Assembly (NCBI GenBank): GCA_944472135.2
Contig: OX235270.1
Location: 53,883,267-53,947,266 of the forward strand
DNA from: Trichobilharzia regenti
Lineage: Eukaryota; Platyhelminthes; Trematoda; Strigeidida; Schistosomatidae
DNA: 64,000 bases
Reading direction: 5' to 3'
Below the pieces are notes generated by a model. It searched no databases, was not told the DNA's origin, and saw only the letters and a program-made list of their open reading frames with translations. This document shows, piece by piece, positions 12,401 through 27,400 of the stretch. Each line of letters opens with the position of its first letter. The stretch's first letter is position 1. The position numbers and the translations under genes were made by a program.

Positions 12401-15400
12401 GATTTGACACTTTTGAATATTGATGGTAACACCATGTTGGCGTAACCTGTCAAATGCCAAGTCCAAGTGCCTAAGGTGAGTTTCCTTGTCTGGACTGGCA
12501 ATGAGGCAGTCGTCTAAGTATGCGTATACAAAGTCGAGACCGCGAAATACTTCGTCAATGAAGCGTTGGAATGTTTGGGCTGCATTCCGGAGACCGAATG
12601 GCATACGTAGAAATTCAAAAAGTCCGAAAGGCGTAATGATAGCCGTTTTCGGGATGTCTTCTGTTGCCATCGGGATTTGGTTATACGCTTTAACCAAGTC
12701 GATTTTGGAGAATATAGTCGCGCCGGATAAGGTTGCCGTCAAGTCGTGTATATGAGGCAACGGGTAGCAATCAGGGGTTGTTTTGGCATTCACTCGCCGG
12801 TAATCACCGGTGGGTCGCCAATCGTTGCTATCCTTTTTCGGAACCATATGAAGTGGGGATGCCCATGGGCTATTCGAAGGTCGAATGATGCCAAGGCTAA
12901 GCATATGGTCAAATTCATTCCTGGCGATTCTCAGTTTGTCAGGAGCTAATCGTCGTGCTTTAGATGTCACAGGTTGTCCTGTGGTAATGATGTGGTGCAT
13001 AACATTGCTGGTTATGCACGGTAGGTCGTTCGACGGGCAATTAAGTTCCGGATACTTGTCAACAATAGGTTGAAAAGTTGGATCAAGAATTGCCTTTATC
13101 TTAACGGGTGACAAGCTAGGGCCTATGTAGGTAATGCCTTTGATAGACAGACTAGTAGTATTGTCAATCAGTCGTTTTCGGCGGACGTCTACGAGTAAAT
13201 CATGATGATTAAGTAGGTCCGTGCCAATGATGGGCATTGTAACGTCAGCGAGAAGGAAAATCCACCGAATAGGTTTGCGTAAACCTACGTTCAGATAGAC
13301 GTATTTCCTACCAAAGGTTGCGATTGGTTTTCCATTTGCAGCCTGTAAGTTGAAGGTAGGTTCCTTCTGTCGATCTGCTGCTGTAGCAGGAAGGACGCTG
13401 ACTTCGGCGCCTGTGTCGACTAAGTATCGAGTCTGGCTTATCACATCATGGATGTAAAGTAGGCGGCTAGTGCCACCGGCGACGGTTGCCGCTAACGCGT
13501 GCCGGCGGGATAGTTTCCCACAGACTTTGAGACATTTCCGAAGTTACAAGGCTTACGGCAACACTTCGCTTCTTGGCCATAGGTGTTGTGGTACCAGCAC
13601 CAGTCAGGGTTTTTCAGTGAACGTGGTTTGGACTTAGATCGACCACGTGAGTTCCTGCGTTGAGGAGATTTAGGACGACGGTCGGAGGATTTAGAATGCA
13701 TGTTTGACCTAAACATCTGCTGAAGGGAGTTGCATAACTCTATCATTGCAGGATCCTCACTCGAAGTCTGCTTAGTCATTGAGCATATTTCGGGAACAGA
13801 CCGTTTAGTTATTTCTAGAATCCTATCTGCAGTAATAGCTAAGTTCTCTATTACAGTACCCTCAAGTGTCACAAGTACGGTCTGTACAGATTGTGGCAAC
13901 TTGGTTAAGAAGAGTTCTCTAAACAGTCCTTCGTCGAACTGACTTTGGCCGACGACTTGTTTCATTCTTGTCAGCATGCTCACGGCTGACTGATCTCCTA
14001 ACTCGATGTTGCGAAATAATTCATCTAGACGTTGTCTGTCCGTGAGAACGTTTCTCCTGAGGAGGGATGCTTTCAGCAACTCGTACGAGTTACTTACCTC
14101 GGGACTCAACATCTGTGATGTTACGTACTTGCTGAATTCCCGCGGTAGGGCGTGAATAACTGCAAGTAACTGTGAACGTTGATCGGTTATCCCATGCTCA
14201 CAAAAATCTGCTTCAGCTAGCAGAAACCACGTTTCAGCATTATCTGGCCAGTATGGTACGAGCTGAATGGTTTTAGGAGTTGAGCGGATACGGATGACCT
14301 TGGGACTAAGATCACTCATGACGAAAATTATATCGAATAATATATGGTACAAGAACAAATACAAAATGGAACGAACTCACCGGGGTTATCTGCGGATTTT
14401 TCGTGGATAAAGTTCACGGTTGGGCTCACCAGTTTAAGGGTGGCACAGTGGTTAGGACTCTCGCTGACCATGCACATGGTCCGAGGTTCGAGCCCACGCC
14501 GACGCACACCTGATATCTATGGTCGGCCTGCGAATTTTGGGCTACCGATATCCACGCTGAAAATTCCACACTTGTACCAAAAATACGGTGTGGAATCAAG
14601 CTGTAACTAAAAATAAAAAATAAAAATAAATAAAATAAATAAATAAATAAGGGTTGACGGATATTAAAGGTTTGACGTGATATCTCGTTCAACAACTTCT
14701 AATTAATTTATTCTCGCGTACCAAAGACAAAGCAAAAGCCAGTAATTGATCGTCCAAACCAAGGGATGTATTTACGAACCAGAACAAGCCGTTAGACGAA
14801 CGCTTAGCTAGCTAGTGATCGTGCACGTTACACGACAGGGTACCAAATGGCGGGGATGCTTGACCGGAAGCCTTCAGCTAAACAAGTCGACTTAAACAGT
14901 GGTGGTCAGCATCCAATGAGTGATTGCTGTGGTCAATAATTTTGGGGAATTATTTACCGCTACAGGTTCAACTCATCTTAATGCTCATCCAACCTATTAT
15001 TCCTGCCGAAAAATCAGTGATACATCCAGCCATTTGATTTATTATCACTATATTACCATTCTCATATATGAACTGTGTCGTTTGATCTTTATCACACATA
15101 CGTTTGTTGTCATATTTATTTTTATGAGATCTTCGTTGTTATTTCATACCTTAGTTTATTTGTGCTGTTCTGATTCTCTAAATAATCGCTTTCAGGATTC
15201 TGACCTCCAGAGACATTACCTTAGTAGGCCATAATGATACAATTCGTGACGTTTAAGTTTACATGTTAATGGAATCAGAAGAAGCACAGGTTTGGCGAAA
15301 ATCTTCGAAAGCATCGTGATTGGAGTAGGCTGCATCAAAGAAATCTATATACATGATCCCTGTGGGGTGCTCCGAATAATTTCCCCACGTATTAACTGAA

Positions 15401-18400
15401 ACTGCAAGTTTTGTGTGAGTTTATTCGGATACCTAGTATCATCGGTGTTGCTGTTACGCCAAGTGTTATGGCCGATGCTTATTTTTAGTGGACACCAATT
15501 TCTTGGCGTCTGTCACTCAAGCCTGGACTCAGACAGACCAAACCGGTATCAGCTAGGATAACTAACAGAACTATCCCTCTTTCTGAAACAGTTTTTCTGA
15601 TCATGGTCTAACGTGTATTGGTGTTTTCTGAGACTTCATGCTGATCGTAAGCGTCATCCTAACCAGATTGACGCGGGAATACCGTTTTTAATGGCTACTG
15701 CAGTTAAATATCAAATCCGGCAGATTTGTGTTTAGCTAGTGACCATCTATATATTATAGACGAACACTGGTTATATTGACGGTAGGCAATGAAGTTGACG
15801 AGTAAAGTGGCTATCAGCCTAGGAGAATGTCCTTCAAAAGGCACTTGATTACTGTGTGAGTTCTCAGCAGCTTGTAGCGATCTGAATAGTTTGAGTTTCC
15901 AAGGATAACTGTGTAATTTACAAATATCGCATCTGATTTCGCGTTTTTTTCTTGATGTAAGACTGAAATTCGATTCAGCTGATGTACTAAGCAATTCACA
16001 CAGCTACAATATGTTTCATAGATAGCTATATCCACATAGTACTAGCCAATCATTCTAATATTCAGACAGCTAAGGTAACCCGCATTTATTTTAGTCAGTA
16101 GACATTCGTCGATTCATAACTTCACTTTCATAATTTTGTTGGCTGATAATCATGGTAAATTATCAGTGGGACCTATATTTCATAAAACACTATTGAGTCT
16201 ATTCCTAGCATGCTTGCATTTACCATCCACATCTAATTGTTCCGCATTCTATTTCACTAATGTCTTTAATTCTTGTCTTGAAAACACAATTTCATTCAGA
16301 GAGTACTACTCGGGATATGCCGGAATTGAATTCTCTTGTACACTTTTTGAGTGTTTTATCGTGAAGATAATTCTATTCATTTTACATATTTTTATCGAAT
16401 TCTCATTTGTATCTTTTCTTTTGTTTATTTCCTTTTGTTATTATATTGATGGGTATGACAATTTTGATGTTTATTTCTACGCGTAGCCACATATGCTCTT
16501 GCTAACATCTGACTTTTGAGTAGACGAGCAAACAGATATGAATTCGACACAACTTAATAGTATATGTTTTTGACTGAAACTATCCCAACAGTTAGGCTGT
16601 AACAGACCGCAAGATCACAACCAGTAAAACAGAAGAAGTAATAGAAGAAGTTGGAAAACTCATGACTGTTAATTTTAGGCAAGATCTAATGAGAATAGAC
16701 GAGATTGACTTTAATAGAACCTTGGTCTTGGTGAATAAAATATTTATAAAAGCGTAGAGACAAAGTCAAATGAGGCAAACGACACTAATTCCCTATCAAG
16801 GCAACAAAATTTTAAGTAACAAAAATAAGGTGTTCGAAAAAAGTGATAATGTTCATTCCAATGAGAGTTCTTTCTTGAGTATAGTATAGGGAAACAACTG
16901 TAAAAAGATAATTAGTATTTGTCGAGTTCATTTATACACTGGCAGTGCTAATTCTCTCCTCATTGTATCCTAAGGTGAACTTGTAGCATTTCACTTCTTA
17001 TCTCATCTCAAATGACAGATTTGTGACGAACCGCTTCATTGCCTCAGAGTTCAAGAACAAGGTCGACTTATTGCAACAGGATCGCACAGTGGAGTATGCA
17101 CAGTTCTGGAACTCTCTGAAGGATTTTGTACCCAATCGAAAAACGAAAAAGCTTTAATAACCTCTATGTTTGAGAGAGAAACTCACCGTGAAAAAATTCT
17201 GGATGCAAGACATCGGGAGATAAAACTACGTAAACAAAAACTCCAAGGGGCAGTAAGTCAGTATTAAAAATGTTTTCATACTACCTTGATTATGGCTAGT
17301 GAGCACCACTCTTTGATGTGTATATTTTCTGACTGTTCATAGAAGTCAAAAAACTGTTATGCAGCCTATCATGATATTGGTATTTAGAAGTGAAACTAAG
17401 TGCAGAACAGTTGGTAACCTCTCAGACTGAAATCAGTTGAATCAACTCTTGTTGTAATATAATAATGATTGTATATATTTGAACTCAAAACTCTGACGGG
17501 TTTTGTGTGACGGCCATTTCATTTGGGTAATTTCAAGGATATCAATCTAACCCTAGGTTCATAAGACCTCTTATCAACAGGATGAGCCTCAGAGTTACTT
17601 AGAAATTTCATGCAATAGGTTTGCTTACTGAATAATAGACGCACTTATGTCTATGAGTAGTTCTCAGTGAGCTTCAAAACAAATAAACGCCTTCTATTAA
17701 AGGAATTCTAACTTACATTCACATTTTCGAACGCGCCAAGAAGAGATGTTACACATAATATGATGCAAAATACAATTTTAGTTTAATGTCTTAAGGAAAG
17801 GAAAGAGAACAGTCAGGAGAGTGAGGGAAAGTGCAGTCATTCAATTTTACCATTAATCCTATTTGTCCAATTATTCATCATATCATTTCTCAATAAAACG
17901 TCTGACATACTTTAATTTATTTGATAGAAATCAGTTATGTCATAGTGAATACAAGAAATTATGTAAGTATAGTATTTGGGCGCTGTGGTAGAACGAAAAT
18001 GCACATTAGTTAAGTTTATTTTATATAACACGAATTCACATTCACTTGATTACCTGCCTTTATCGATTTTGGGTGAGATGAACCAAAGTCTAAGTGTGTG
18101 TTAGAATGTGTCAGTTTTCTATGGATGCTAGTATCTAACCAACTATCCTGTTTCTGACTAATTCTAACTCAAGAGTGAATGGGATTCCATCTACCACTGA
18201 GTTTATACGTGTGAAGAACTTAGGGACCTGTTCATATTTTAATACAGTGGATGTGTCATCCACATATCTTCGCTATCAGGATAAAACGTCCTAAGAGCTC
18301 GACGTTCTTAACCATCTGTAAATGTATCTGCAAGTATTAGAAGTATTGACGATTCCACCACCACCCTATTTGTTTGTTTGCATATTTGATTTTGGAATTT

Positions 18401-21400
18401 GAATACAGTGGAGGTTAGGTATAATTGTACACCCAGCATAATTTTATTGATATGGTGATGCGTAATAAACTGCGATCGGAAACCTGTCCAGTTATCAATG
18501 CCGTATCACTGTGAGTTATACAGCAAAATAAACTTATCTAGTATGGAATACAAGATTCAATCAATAATTTGTGTTACCATTTATTAAAAATAAATTTATC
18601 ATAATGGAATTTGTTTAGCATGGCGTATAGATTACATTTAAAATTACTTTATTGATAAACATGTTAGATTCGTAATAACGGGAAATCAAGTCGTCAGCGT
18701 GAGTTAAGACTGACTGCGTTTTCCTTTCAAACACATGAAGAGAACCGAGACGTTTTATTCTAATAGACTCAGTAATTCGTGGAAGACTAAGGCCATTTTG
18801 TTTCTTTCAAATATTCTAGATCACTCTAAATCATCTGGTTGGTAGTTCAGGCCTGCCAGGTGTTAGAGATTGAACTGTCCAGATCATTAGGTTCGTTTAA
18901 ATGAAGTCTCTCCGATATATGTAAACATTTAAATTATAATATAGGCTGTACACACCTGGAGAGAACTAAAACATAAATAAATTCATGTTTTTCTGCTGCA
19001 ATGTTTGATACCACTACGTTCAGTTTTATACAGGCGAATACATGTACGTACTACTTTGCAGCGAAGTTTATTATGTGAAATAGTAAATTATACCTGGTTA
19101 TGGGTAAGTGGCACAGTGGTAGAATGCTCGCCAACCACGCAGGTGGTCCGGGGTTTGATCTTCGGCTGACACACTTCTTTACCTTTCTAAGTCAGCAATA
19201 AGACTGGTAGAGAGTGAATTGGATAATATGCAAACACCAATTAGTACTATTGGCAGAAGTTTAATGGCGATTTCAGCTACGGCCATCCGTAAATGAAATC
19301 TTTATTCACAAGGAGTAAATTCCACAACTCAGCAAAGAAAATTTTCTTTATCGATCAAACCATCTTCCGAGGCTGTACAGTCGTATTTATTTTTGATAAA
19401 AATGTATATTAGTCTATTATGAGTAATATGGAGTGACATTATTTATATAATTACTCAGAAGTGGTTTTAGAAGTAAAAATAAAAGTTGTAAATTACGTAG
19501 TACTCAACTGCACAAAGGAAGAAAGGGTTAGAAATTTGATAAGGCTAAAATTTTTACTGAGTGAGAATAAAGGTAGTTGAGTGCCAATTTAACAAGTGTG
19601 AATAGGGTGAGAATATGTATAAAAAGGAACATATGAGAGTGATAATAGTGAACCAATTATTAAAGTAAAAGCAAACAAAAAGTAAAATAAAAAATGAGAT
19701 TTTTTACAGGGAACGACTAGTGAAGAGGTTAAGACCAAGATAGAATAAGAGACTGAACAAACTGAGTTGGAGGTTGTATTGAAGGGTTGCCAACGTCTCC
19801 ACCGTACACAAATGCCGAAACCTGACTCCCTTTGTACCGTTTGGCTTCATCTTGCAGGTAATCTTGAAAGACAGCTCTGGTGGAGCTACGTGGCTTGAGT
19901 TCACCAATCACTAGAGAATTGAGCTAATAACAGCCTTGCATTGTCCTTTTGCTGACCATACCAGATAATGTTCAGATATGTGTTTGGAAAGTGTGCGCTT
20001 TGTACGGCCAATATAACTGGCTCCACACGAGCAGGTGAATTTATAAACACACATTGAATTGGCCCCAAACCGCACTTTATCCTCCTTACATCCATCGATG
20101 ATTTGTCGGCTGTAGAAATTGATCCGTAGCTCAGCCGCAAAGAAGGCTTTCCTCTGTGATCTGCATAAGCGATTCTTCAAGATCTCAGCTGCAGTATCAC
20201 CTTTAAATTCAACACTCATAAAGAGCAGTTTCTTCGGCACAGTCTGGATTTTTTCAGGCTTTTCTCTTAACTTCATGTTTTTCTCGATGAATCTGGGAGG
20301 ATATCCATTTTACACGAGTACTTGTCTGAGTCACTCCAGTTTCCCGTCGATTGTATCACTGGAACATATCCTTTTTATTCTTGAGGATAAGGAGTGGATC
20401 AGATTTCTCTCTCTTTTCAGAGGGACCCAACTATGAAAATTCGTGTATTGACCATTTCATGTTGGTTTTCTGTAGATCGATCTTTGAAGAGAATCAATCA
20501 TCAAATCTCCTTTTTAGAAAAACATCTGAAAAATCGAATTCCGAGTTCATCTTTAATTCCAACGTGAACTTGATGGCATGATGGCAGCTGCTGAACTTCT
20601 TAGTTGTCATTTCGATGCCGGTGTCCTCGTCACATATGATGAAAGTATCATTCAAGTATCTTTGGTACATATGGAAATTATCGATAGTAAGTCGTAACAT
20701 AATATCCTCCAGACTTGCTAAGTAAAGGACCCAATGGTGACCCCATTGCCACTCCATCAATTATGTCACTCACTATTACTCAATAATAGCCTACTATACA
20801 TTTTTGGTAAATGTAAATACGACTGTACCGCCTCTGAAGATGATTTGATCGACAAAGAGAATTTTCTTCGGTGAACTGTCTTTTATTTTCTTCATGACTC
20901 AGTGGGTATTTTCAGTGACTAAATTGGAGTCTAGTGGCCACCAAATTCGTAAGGAGGTATTGTGAAGGTAATGGGTAATTTTGGTCATAGTGATTTGGAA
21001 TGAGAATTTATCGAGAAAGCTAAACAGGCTTGCGAATAATTAAATGTATAGGATTGCCTTACCATTATTATGCTACTGGACAACAGTTAGCAATATACAA
21101 AACACTTAAATTTCAAAAAGTAGAACTAAAAGCTAATTCCATGTGGCTTCCGAAAATCTTCAGTCACTAAGGTGCATTTGGAATGTGATAATCCATACTC
21201 AATATCCTAAAACTTCTCGCATTTCACAATGAATGAAAAACAAGAGAATATTGTTCATGCTGACATTTCGCGACTTAATGCTAATAGCTCTGTCAAAGTA
21301 TCATCCAACCAGAATTTGCCAAATCTCAGCTTATATATGATGAATTAATCATCGCTTGTGCGTCGGTGGTATAGCGGTTACGACGCTCGCCGACCATGCA

Positions 21401-24400
21401 CATGGTTCGGGGTTGGATCCCCGGCCGACGCACTCCTTTACCTCACTGAGCCCGAAATAATGCTGGTAAAGAGGAAAGGTGGGTATGAGGCTAGTAACCC
21501 AAACCTGTAAAATAAATGCTGCTACAAAAACTTCAAGACGCTAGCTTGAAGTCCTATGTTCCACTGGGGGACGTGAAGGAAAAAAGAAATCATCGTTCTC
21601 CAGTATCAGGTGACTTTTGTGTCGTCAAGTTGGTGAATTGTAGAAGATAACAAAACCATGTGTGGATTGTTGGATTTGACAAGCGTATGAAATTATAAAA
21701 ACAGCATGTGTCTACATAACGAAATAGCTTATTACCTTTGTGTCGATTTTGTCACTTCATGAGAAGGAGGGGGTGTTGAGACCAGACGGAATTGTGTCTC
21801 AGCCAATCACTCCTATTTGGATAATCTGGGTTCCACTTAATATGTAGTGCTTCTGATATTAGAAGTTTTTCTGGATGATTCCAGTGTTGTCAGTATCGAT
21901 TTGGTGGCCTAACTCTGCAGCGCGTAGATCTATGACTGATAGCTTATCAAGCTTTTCTAGTTCAATCATATATTCATAAGGTCACAAAAAGAAGACAAAT
22001 ACAGAGATTCTTGAAGCCGGGAGAAAGAAAGTAATCACAGAAAAACTCAAAAAGTGATTTTAAAAATATTTTATTCATCATATATTTTATTTTATCATGG
22101 CTGTATTCCATGCAGCTATGGAGTTTTCAGCATATGATATTGGTAACCCAAATTTAGCAGGTCGACCATTGATATCAAGTGTGCATCGGCCGGCTATCTA
22201 ACCCCGGACCATGGTTGGCGAGCGTCCTAACTGTTGTGCCACCGACGCACAAAATATATACAAAATATTTCAGGAAAGATACTAACTGAAAATGAAATCG
22301 CATTATTACGAGTTGTGAATTTCAATACCAATAGAAAGCCATCATCGATTCGAGAAATAGCACTTATGGTTGAACGTGTTCTACATCTGATCTTTAAATA
22401 TTCCCATTTATAATATTAGAACAAGACATATAAGCGAACAATATTGTTTTCAATTAGATCTTCTTCAGGCTTTACTCTAATTTACATAGACTTATATATA
22501 TAAAATTTTAACCAATGACGGTGATTTAGTGGATCAAATAATAATCGTAATCATAATAATAATAATAATAATAATCATAATAATAATAATAATAGTAATA
22601 ATATTGTGGTAAATGTTTTGAACGAAGTTAATAGCGATGATTATAATAATAACAAAATATTGTTAATAAGGCTTATATAGGTGATAAGAATAAAAAAGTT
22701 AGTATATGCATATATGTAGACAATTCAATAAATAAATAAATTAGGTCAATTTGAACAAGGCATTAAGAAGACAAATTTCGCGAGATGATATCATTTCGTA
22801 GTTTCTTTACAACCGCTTTACAACTAACATGGTTAACAATGATAAAATAAAGTTCATGAAATTTACTCAGTTAAATAGAAACAAAAGTACATACTAATGA
22901 CCAATCATATTAAGATAGGTCATGCAGTCCAGGGTAGGCGAAGATTGAAGTCTATTGATTTTTGTACACACAGTTTAGGCTGTATGTGATTAATCCAAAG
23001 TGCTTCCATCACCTTCAATAACCTTGAATTAGAGTTATGTGAAATAATTGTGAAACAGTCAATAAAATTTATTTTGTGACCAGACATTAATAAGTGTTTT
23101 GCAATGGATGATGCTGGATTTCTATTAAGATTAATCGCGTTGGGATTTTCGATATGGTTTACTAGCCATTTTGGAATATGTTCTTTTCGACGACATTGGA
23201 ACATTCTGTTAGTTCTACCTATATAGGTGTCACCGCAGCTGCAGGTGAACTTGTAGATACAGTTTGAAGTAGAGTCCACAGAATTTCGTCCTTTAATCGT
23301 AGGAACAGGGATCGAAAATGTTCGGCAAGTGAGAAAAAGAGATGCGGCGTAGAATGTGCGTTTGATGGCTGATCGAAGTCTTTGAGTTGTCAACTGCATA
23401 ATCTGGTCGCCCTTGAATGGTAGATTAATAAAGATGGCTTTCTTTGGTACAGAAGCTGTCTTTTCGAGATGTGGTTTTTCTTTGCTGTGACAAGTGATAA
23501 AGCTCTCCGGATAACCATTAGCTAATAAAACTGAATGTACATGTCGAAGCTCATCCATCAGTGTGTCATTCGTGCATATTTTTCGGGCCCTTGAGAACAA
23601 ACATTTCACTAGGGAACGTTTATACTGGATAGGAACAAAACTGGTAAAATGAAGATATTGTCCAGTCCATGTTTGTTTAAGAAAAATAGAGCGCTGAATC
23701 GTTCCATCATTTCTCCTAGTCATAGTAATATCCAGGAAACCGAGTTTGTTATTCGATTCTAGTTCGGAAGTCACTCGAATATTTGGATGAATATGATTAA
23801 ATAGAGTAATGAAGTTTTCAATAGATTCACTATTATTACCAATAATAAGAGTATCATCTACATAACGTTTATACAGCATAAATCCTCCAAGCATACCTTG
23901 CATTTGTTTCTCTAATTTCGACATAAATATATCTGCTAACAGGGGCCCCAGAGGGCTCCCCATCGCAACACCATCGATTTGTTTATATGCCTTTTCTTGG
24001 AATGTGAATCTAATATTTTCTGTACACATTAAGATTATGTCTTTGATGTAAGTGACGGGAATGGGTAAGTTTATGCCATTGCTTGTGATGTAATCGCAAA
24101 TAAAATCAACAGTTTCATGAAGGGGAACATTGCTGAATAAAGATTTTATGTCAATTGAACACATAACCTTTTCCTTAATGTTCAAGGTGTCCAGCATTTC
24201 TGTAAGATCAAATGAACTTTTTACAGAATGATTTGATAATGAGTCTCTTACAGGCGTAAGGACCTCTGTAATCCATTTGGCGATTTTATGATAAGGAGAA
24301 TTTGACATGTCTAAGATGGGTCTCAGTGGGTTCCCAGTTTTGTGGATCTTCGGAAGACCATAAAGCTGAGGAGTATGTGACCCAATTGGTTTAAGTTGTT

Positions 24401-27400
24401 TATAAAGTTTCTCATTTATAAAACCATGCATCAGTAAAATCTGAAGCTGTCGATTGATCTGCTTTTCCACAAGCAGCACGTTATCAGTAGCATTGTGAAT
24501 GTTTCAAGGTCATTGCCCCGGTCCCACTCCATTGGCAGTTGGTAGTCCTTAAATTTCTAATTTATTATTTTATTTTATTATTACTATTTTAAAGCCACCC
24601 TCGGTAGCCTACAACACGTATTAGTCGCAGAGTTTATGCAAGGGAAAATTTGCCAATCACAATGCATGTAAGTGACCTTCAAGTGATCAGCCCCTCCCAC
24701 AAGGCATTTATCCGCGGTCCTCTGGCGTGGTTGAGAAGACAGCATACCAGATTTCAGGTCAGGGTGACTTCCTGTGTCTGCTGTCTGTATGTTTCGGTGA
24801 ATTCGTTTGCCATTGGAATTTAAAGGTTTTTTCGACGTTTTGCATATTTTTAACGTGTCAACGTCAATTTGTCACTAGATGTTATAGCATAATATTCTCT
24901 ATAGAATACTCTAAAGCCTATTTTTACTTTAAAGTTCACAGTTATTAAGTTAGTGGTTAAGGATTCTGGTAAACCTGCAATCACTATACTAATTTGAATT
25001 TGCTAGGCTAAGATAGTAAACTGTTCATAACACAAAATGCAGTCGTAGTCTGCTAACGATAAGCTTAGGATAACACTGAATTCAATCTCGATAATTCTGA
25101 CCTAACTCTAACATTGCTTAGTGGATAAATTCTGGACCATCCTGAAATTGTTTGATTGTTTGCACAAACTGGAATTGCGTTCTGGTTTTCAGCGTAACTG
25201 GCTATATGCTAGGACTACCAATACCACATCTGGCACAGCTGTTATGTGATGATAAATCCGATAGATATGACACGATCAGCTTACTGCGGTGCTCAAACAA
25301 ATAGTCCCATTACCTTTTGTTTTCCTTTCTTTGTTACTATTACACTGTTGTTAACATCTATTACACACTAATTTTATGTTTCATATCCTGTGGTGCATTG
25401 TTTAAAATGTAAACGCAACGCTGTTCTTCTTATTTTTTTTATTTATATTCTTTTTGGGTGTTGCTTTTTTGATTTAAAAATCTTATAGAATTCGTGAGGT
25501 AATTAGACGCAATATTGTAATGCACGCTGAAAATTCCATACCTGTACCACAAATACTGTTTGGAATAAAGCTGTTATTATTATTAATTCAGCACCCTGTT
25601 CTTCTAGGCATTTTCAGAAGTAGCTCAGACCCTATTGTGCTTGCTTATCAGCCTGACTTCGGTCCTTTTGGCCCAGATTCAGCGTCCAGTGCCCATTTGT
25701 AAGAACGACCAGCATTATTTCAGTACACTCGGTTCACTTTAGGTAGCTGAAATACTTACCATGGGAAGCCATTATTCCTGTGTAGGTTGGAATCAGTTTA
25801 GCATTGTTGTAGGATTGGGCCTTAAAGCGTTGCTACAGTATAAGTGATAGATCCCATGCTGTGAACCAGTAATCGCCGTTGGTAAAGAGCAGCTAATACG
25901 ACACAGATGTGTGTAATTTCTAACTGGCATCCAAAGTGCTTTCATCACAAAACAATCAACCAAAGTCTTTTAAACTGTCACTCTTAGGCATGTGAACAGA
26001 AAGGAAGTATAACAACAGTTTAAACGTGCATGTTCATATTATGAACACACACGGAAAGAATTAGCTAATACTAACATTTTCACTTTTTTATTTTCATAGT
26101 CTCCACCTACACCCCAACAGACTGCAGTTCGGATGAACTAAAGGACAATTTCTACCTGAAACTGTCTAATTTGCTGCAAAATGCAAAACGTTCAGATTAA
26201 GCCGTTTTAGCAGGTGACTTCAATGGCATAGTAGGGAAGTTGTGCCAGACTGCGAAATATATAGATGGTACGTATGGAGTACCCCGCTGACGAGCCCACG
26301 ACAGTGGTCGTCTTCAACAGTTCTGTTCAGATAATAATCTGTTCATAGTCAGCACTAATTTTAGGCACAAAGAGAGAAATTGCCTAACCCTGTGGCCTCT
26401 ATCATCAAGTCAACGTTGGACTCAGATAGACCATATGGCGACAGGGTATCGTTGGTGAGGGTCAGTAGAAGACTGCCGCTCCTTCTGGAACACGCGCGTA
26501 GAATCCCATCACGCCCAGGTCCGCGCGGTCCGTTTATGCTTGCATCTAAACGGGCATAAAAAATTATTCGCAGCGAACCAGTCACGTCCCCAACTAGATC
26601 GAGACACTGAGTCCCTATTTGAAGAGAAAATAGCGAAACGTGTATCTGAGGTCGACCGCAGGACTGCTCCTGTAAAAGCCTGGCACAACATTCAGTTAGC
26701 TGTAGACACAGCTGTCAAAGCTGGTAATAACCTGAAACCAAAAGTCAGTAAGAGCCAATGGATTTCTACCGCCTCATCGTAACTGATTAACGCAAGACGA
26801 CTGACTCCGGCGAGCTTCGAATATGACGAAGAGTGAAAGCTACTCAAACACAAACTAACAGGAAGCCTTCGCAACGACCGTGAAGAGTAGTGGCCGACAT
26901 AAGCGTTAACTAAGGTACTAGGCAGCGTCTGGGAATGAGAGATAGTCCAGTGTGGGTGGTGTAAGTCGTTGATTATCTCGATATAGAGGAAGGGAGACAA
27001 GTCTCCCTGTGGTAATCACAGTAGAATTAGCTTGATCAATATGGTATCTAACGTTCTAGGTTCAATAATAATGTGTAGATGAGAGAACTAGGCAGGCTCC
27101 AGACCAGGAGGAAGGTGCACCGATCATATCTTCACCCTTCGACAGATTCTGGAACGGAACATAGGCATACTTACCGGCGTCCAACAATCGTGATATTTCT
27201 TGACTTGAAAGTTACATTCGACTTCGTCGACCGAGATGTACTCTGACAATGTTTGGCTGTAAAGGTAATGGCGAGGAAATACATTGCACTGATCAGGGCA
27301 CTCTACTCGAGCTCATGTAGCCAGTCAGGTGAGAGCCTACGGCGAGTTGTCATTTGAAGTGATGTCTATCAGCGAGTGATGCCTACTGTCCCCATTTCTG

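Larger units (their letters stand above)
11448..14964 (-). mobile_element. Ty3/Gypsy-type LTR retrotransposon with internal deletion
   Basis: A complete 3.5-kb unit on the - strand: 5' LTR 14655-14964, primer-binding-like site 14415-14431, gag 13492-14319, protease-RT 12257-13500, purine tract next to 11757 and 3' LTR 11448-11756. The LTRs differ at only about five positions plus a 1-bp indel. RNase H and integrase are missing: RT runs directly into a tail typical of the end of Gypsy Pol. A SINE sits between the 5' LTR and the primer-binding site. The element lies in antisense in DNAI2 intron 5. Flanking bases share GGT, so the target duplication is short and its exact edges are uncertain. 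Confidence 0.9.

Noticed and set aside
21358..21440. tRNA gene
   Set aside because: A- and B-box-like sequences are present, but the same head recurs in several scattered copies followed by LINE-like tails and no tRNA cloverleaf 3' half, so these are SINE heads.
22550..22612. CRISPR-like array
   Set aside because: A plain trinucleotide microsatellite without spacers; the genome is eukaryotic.
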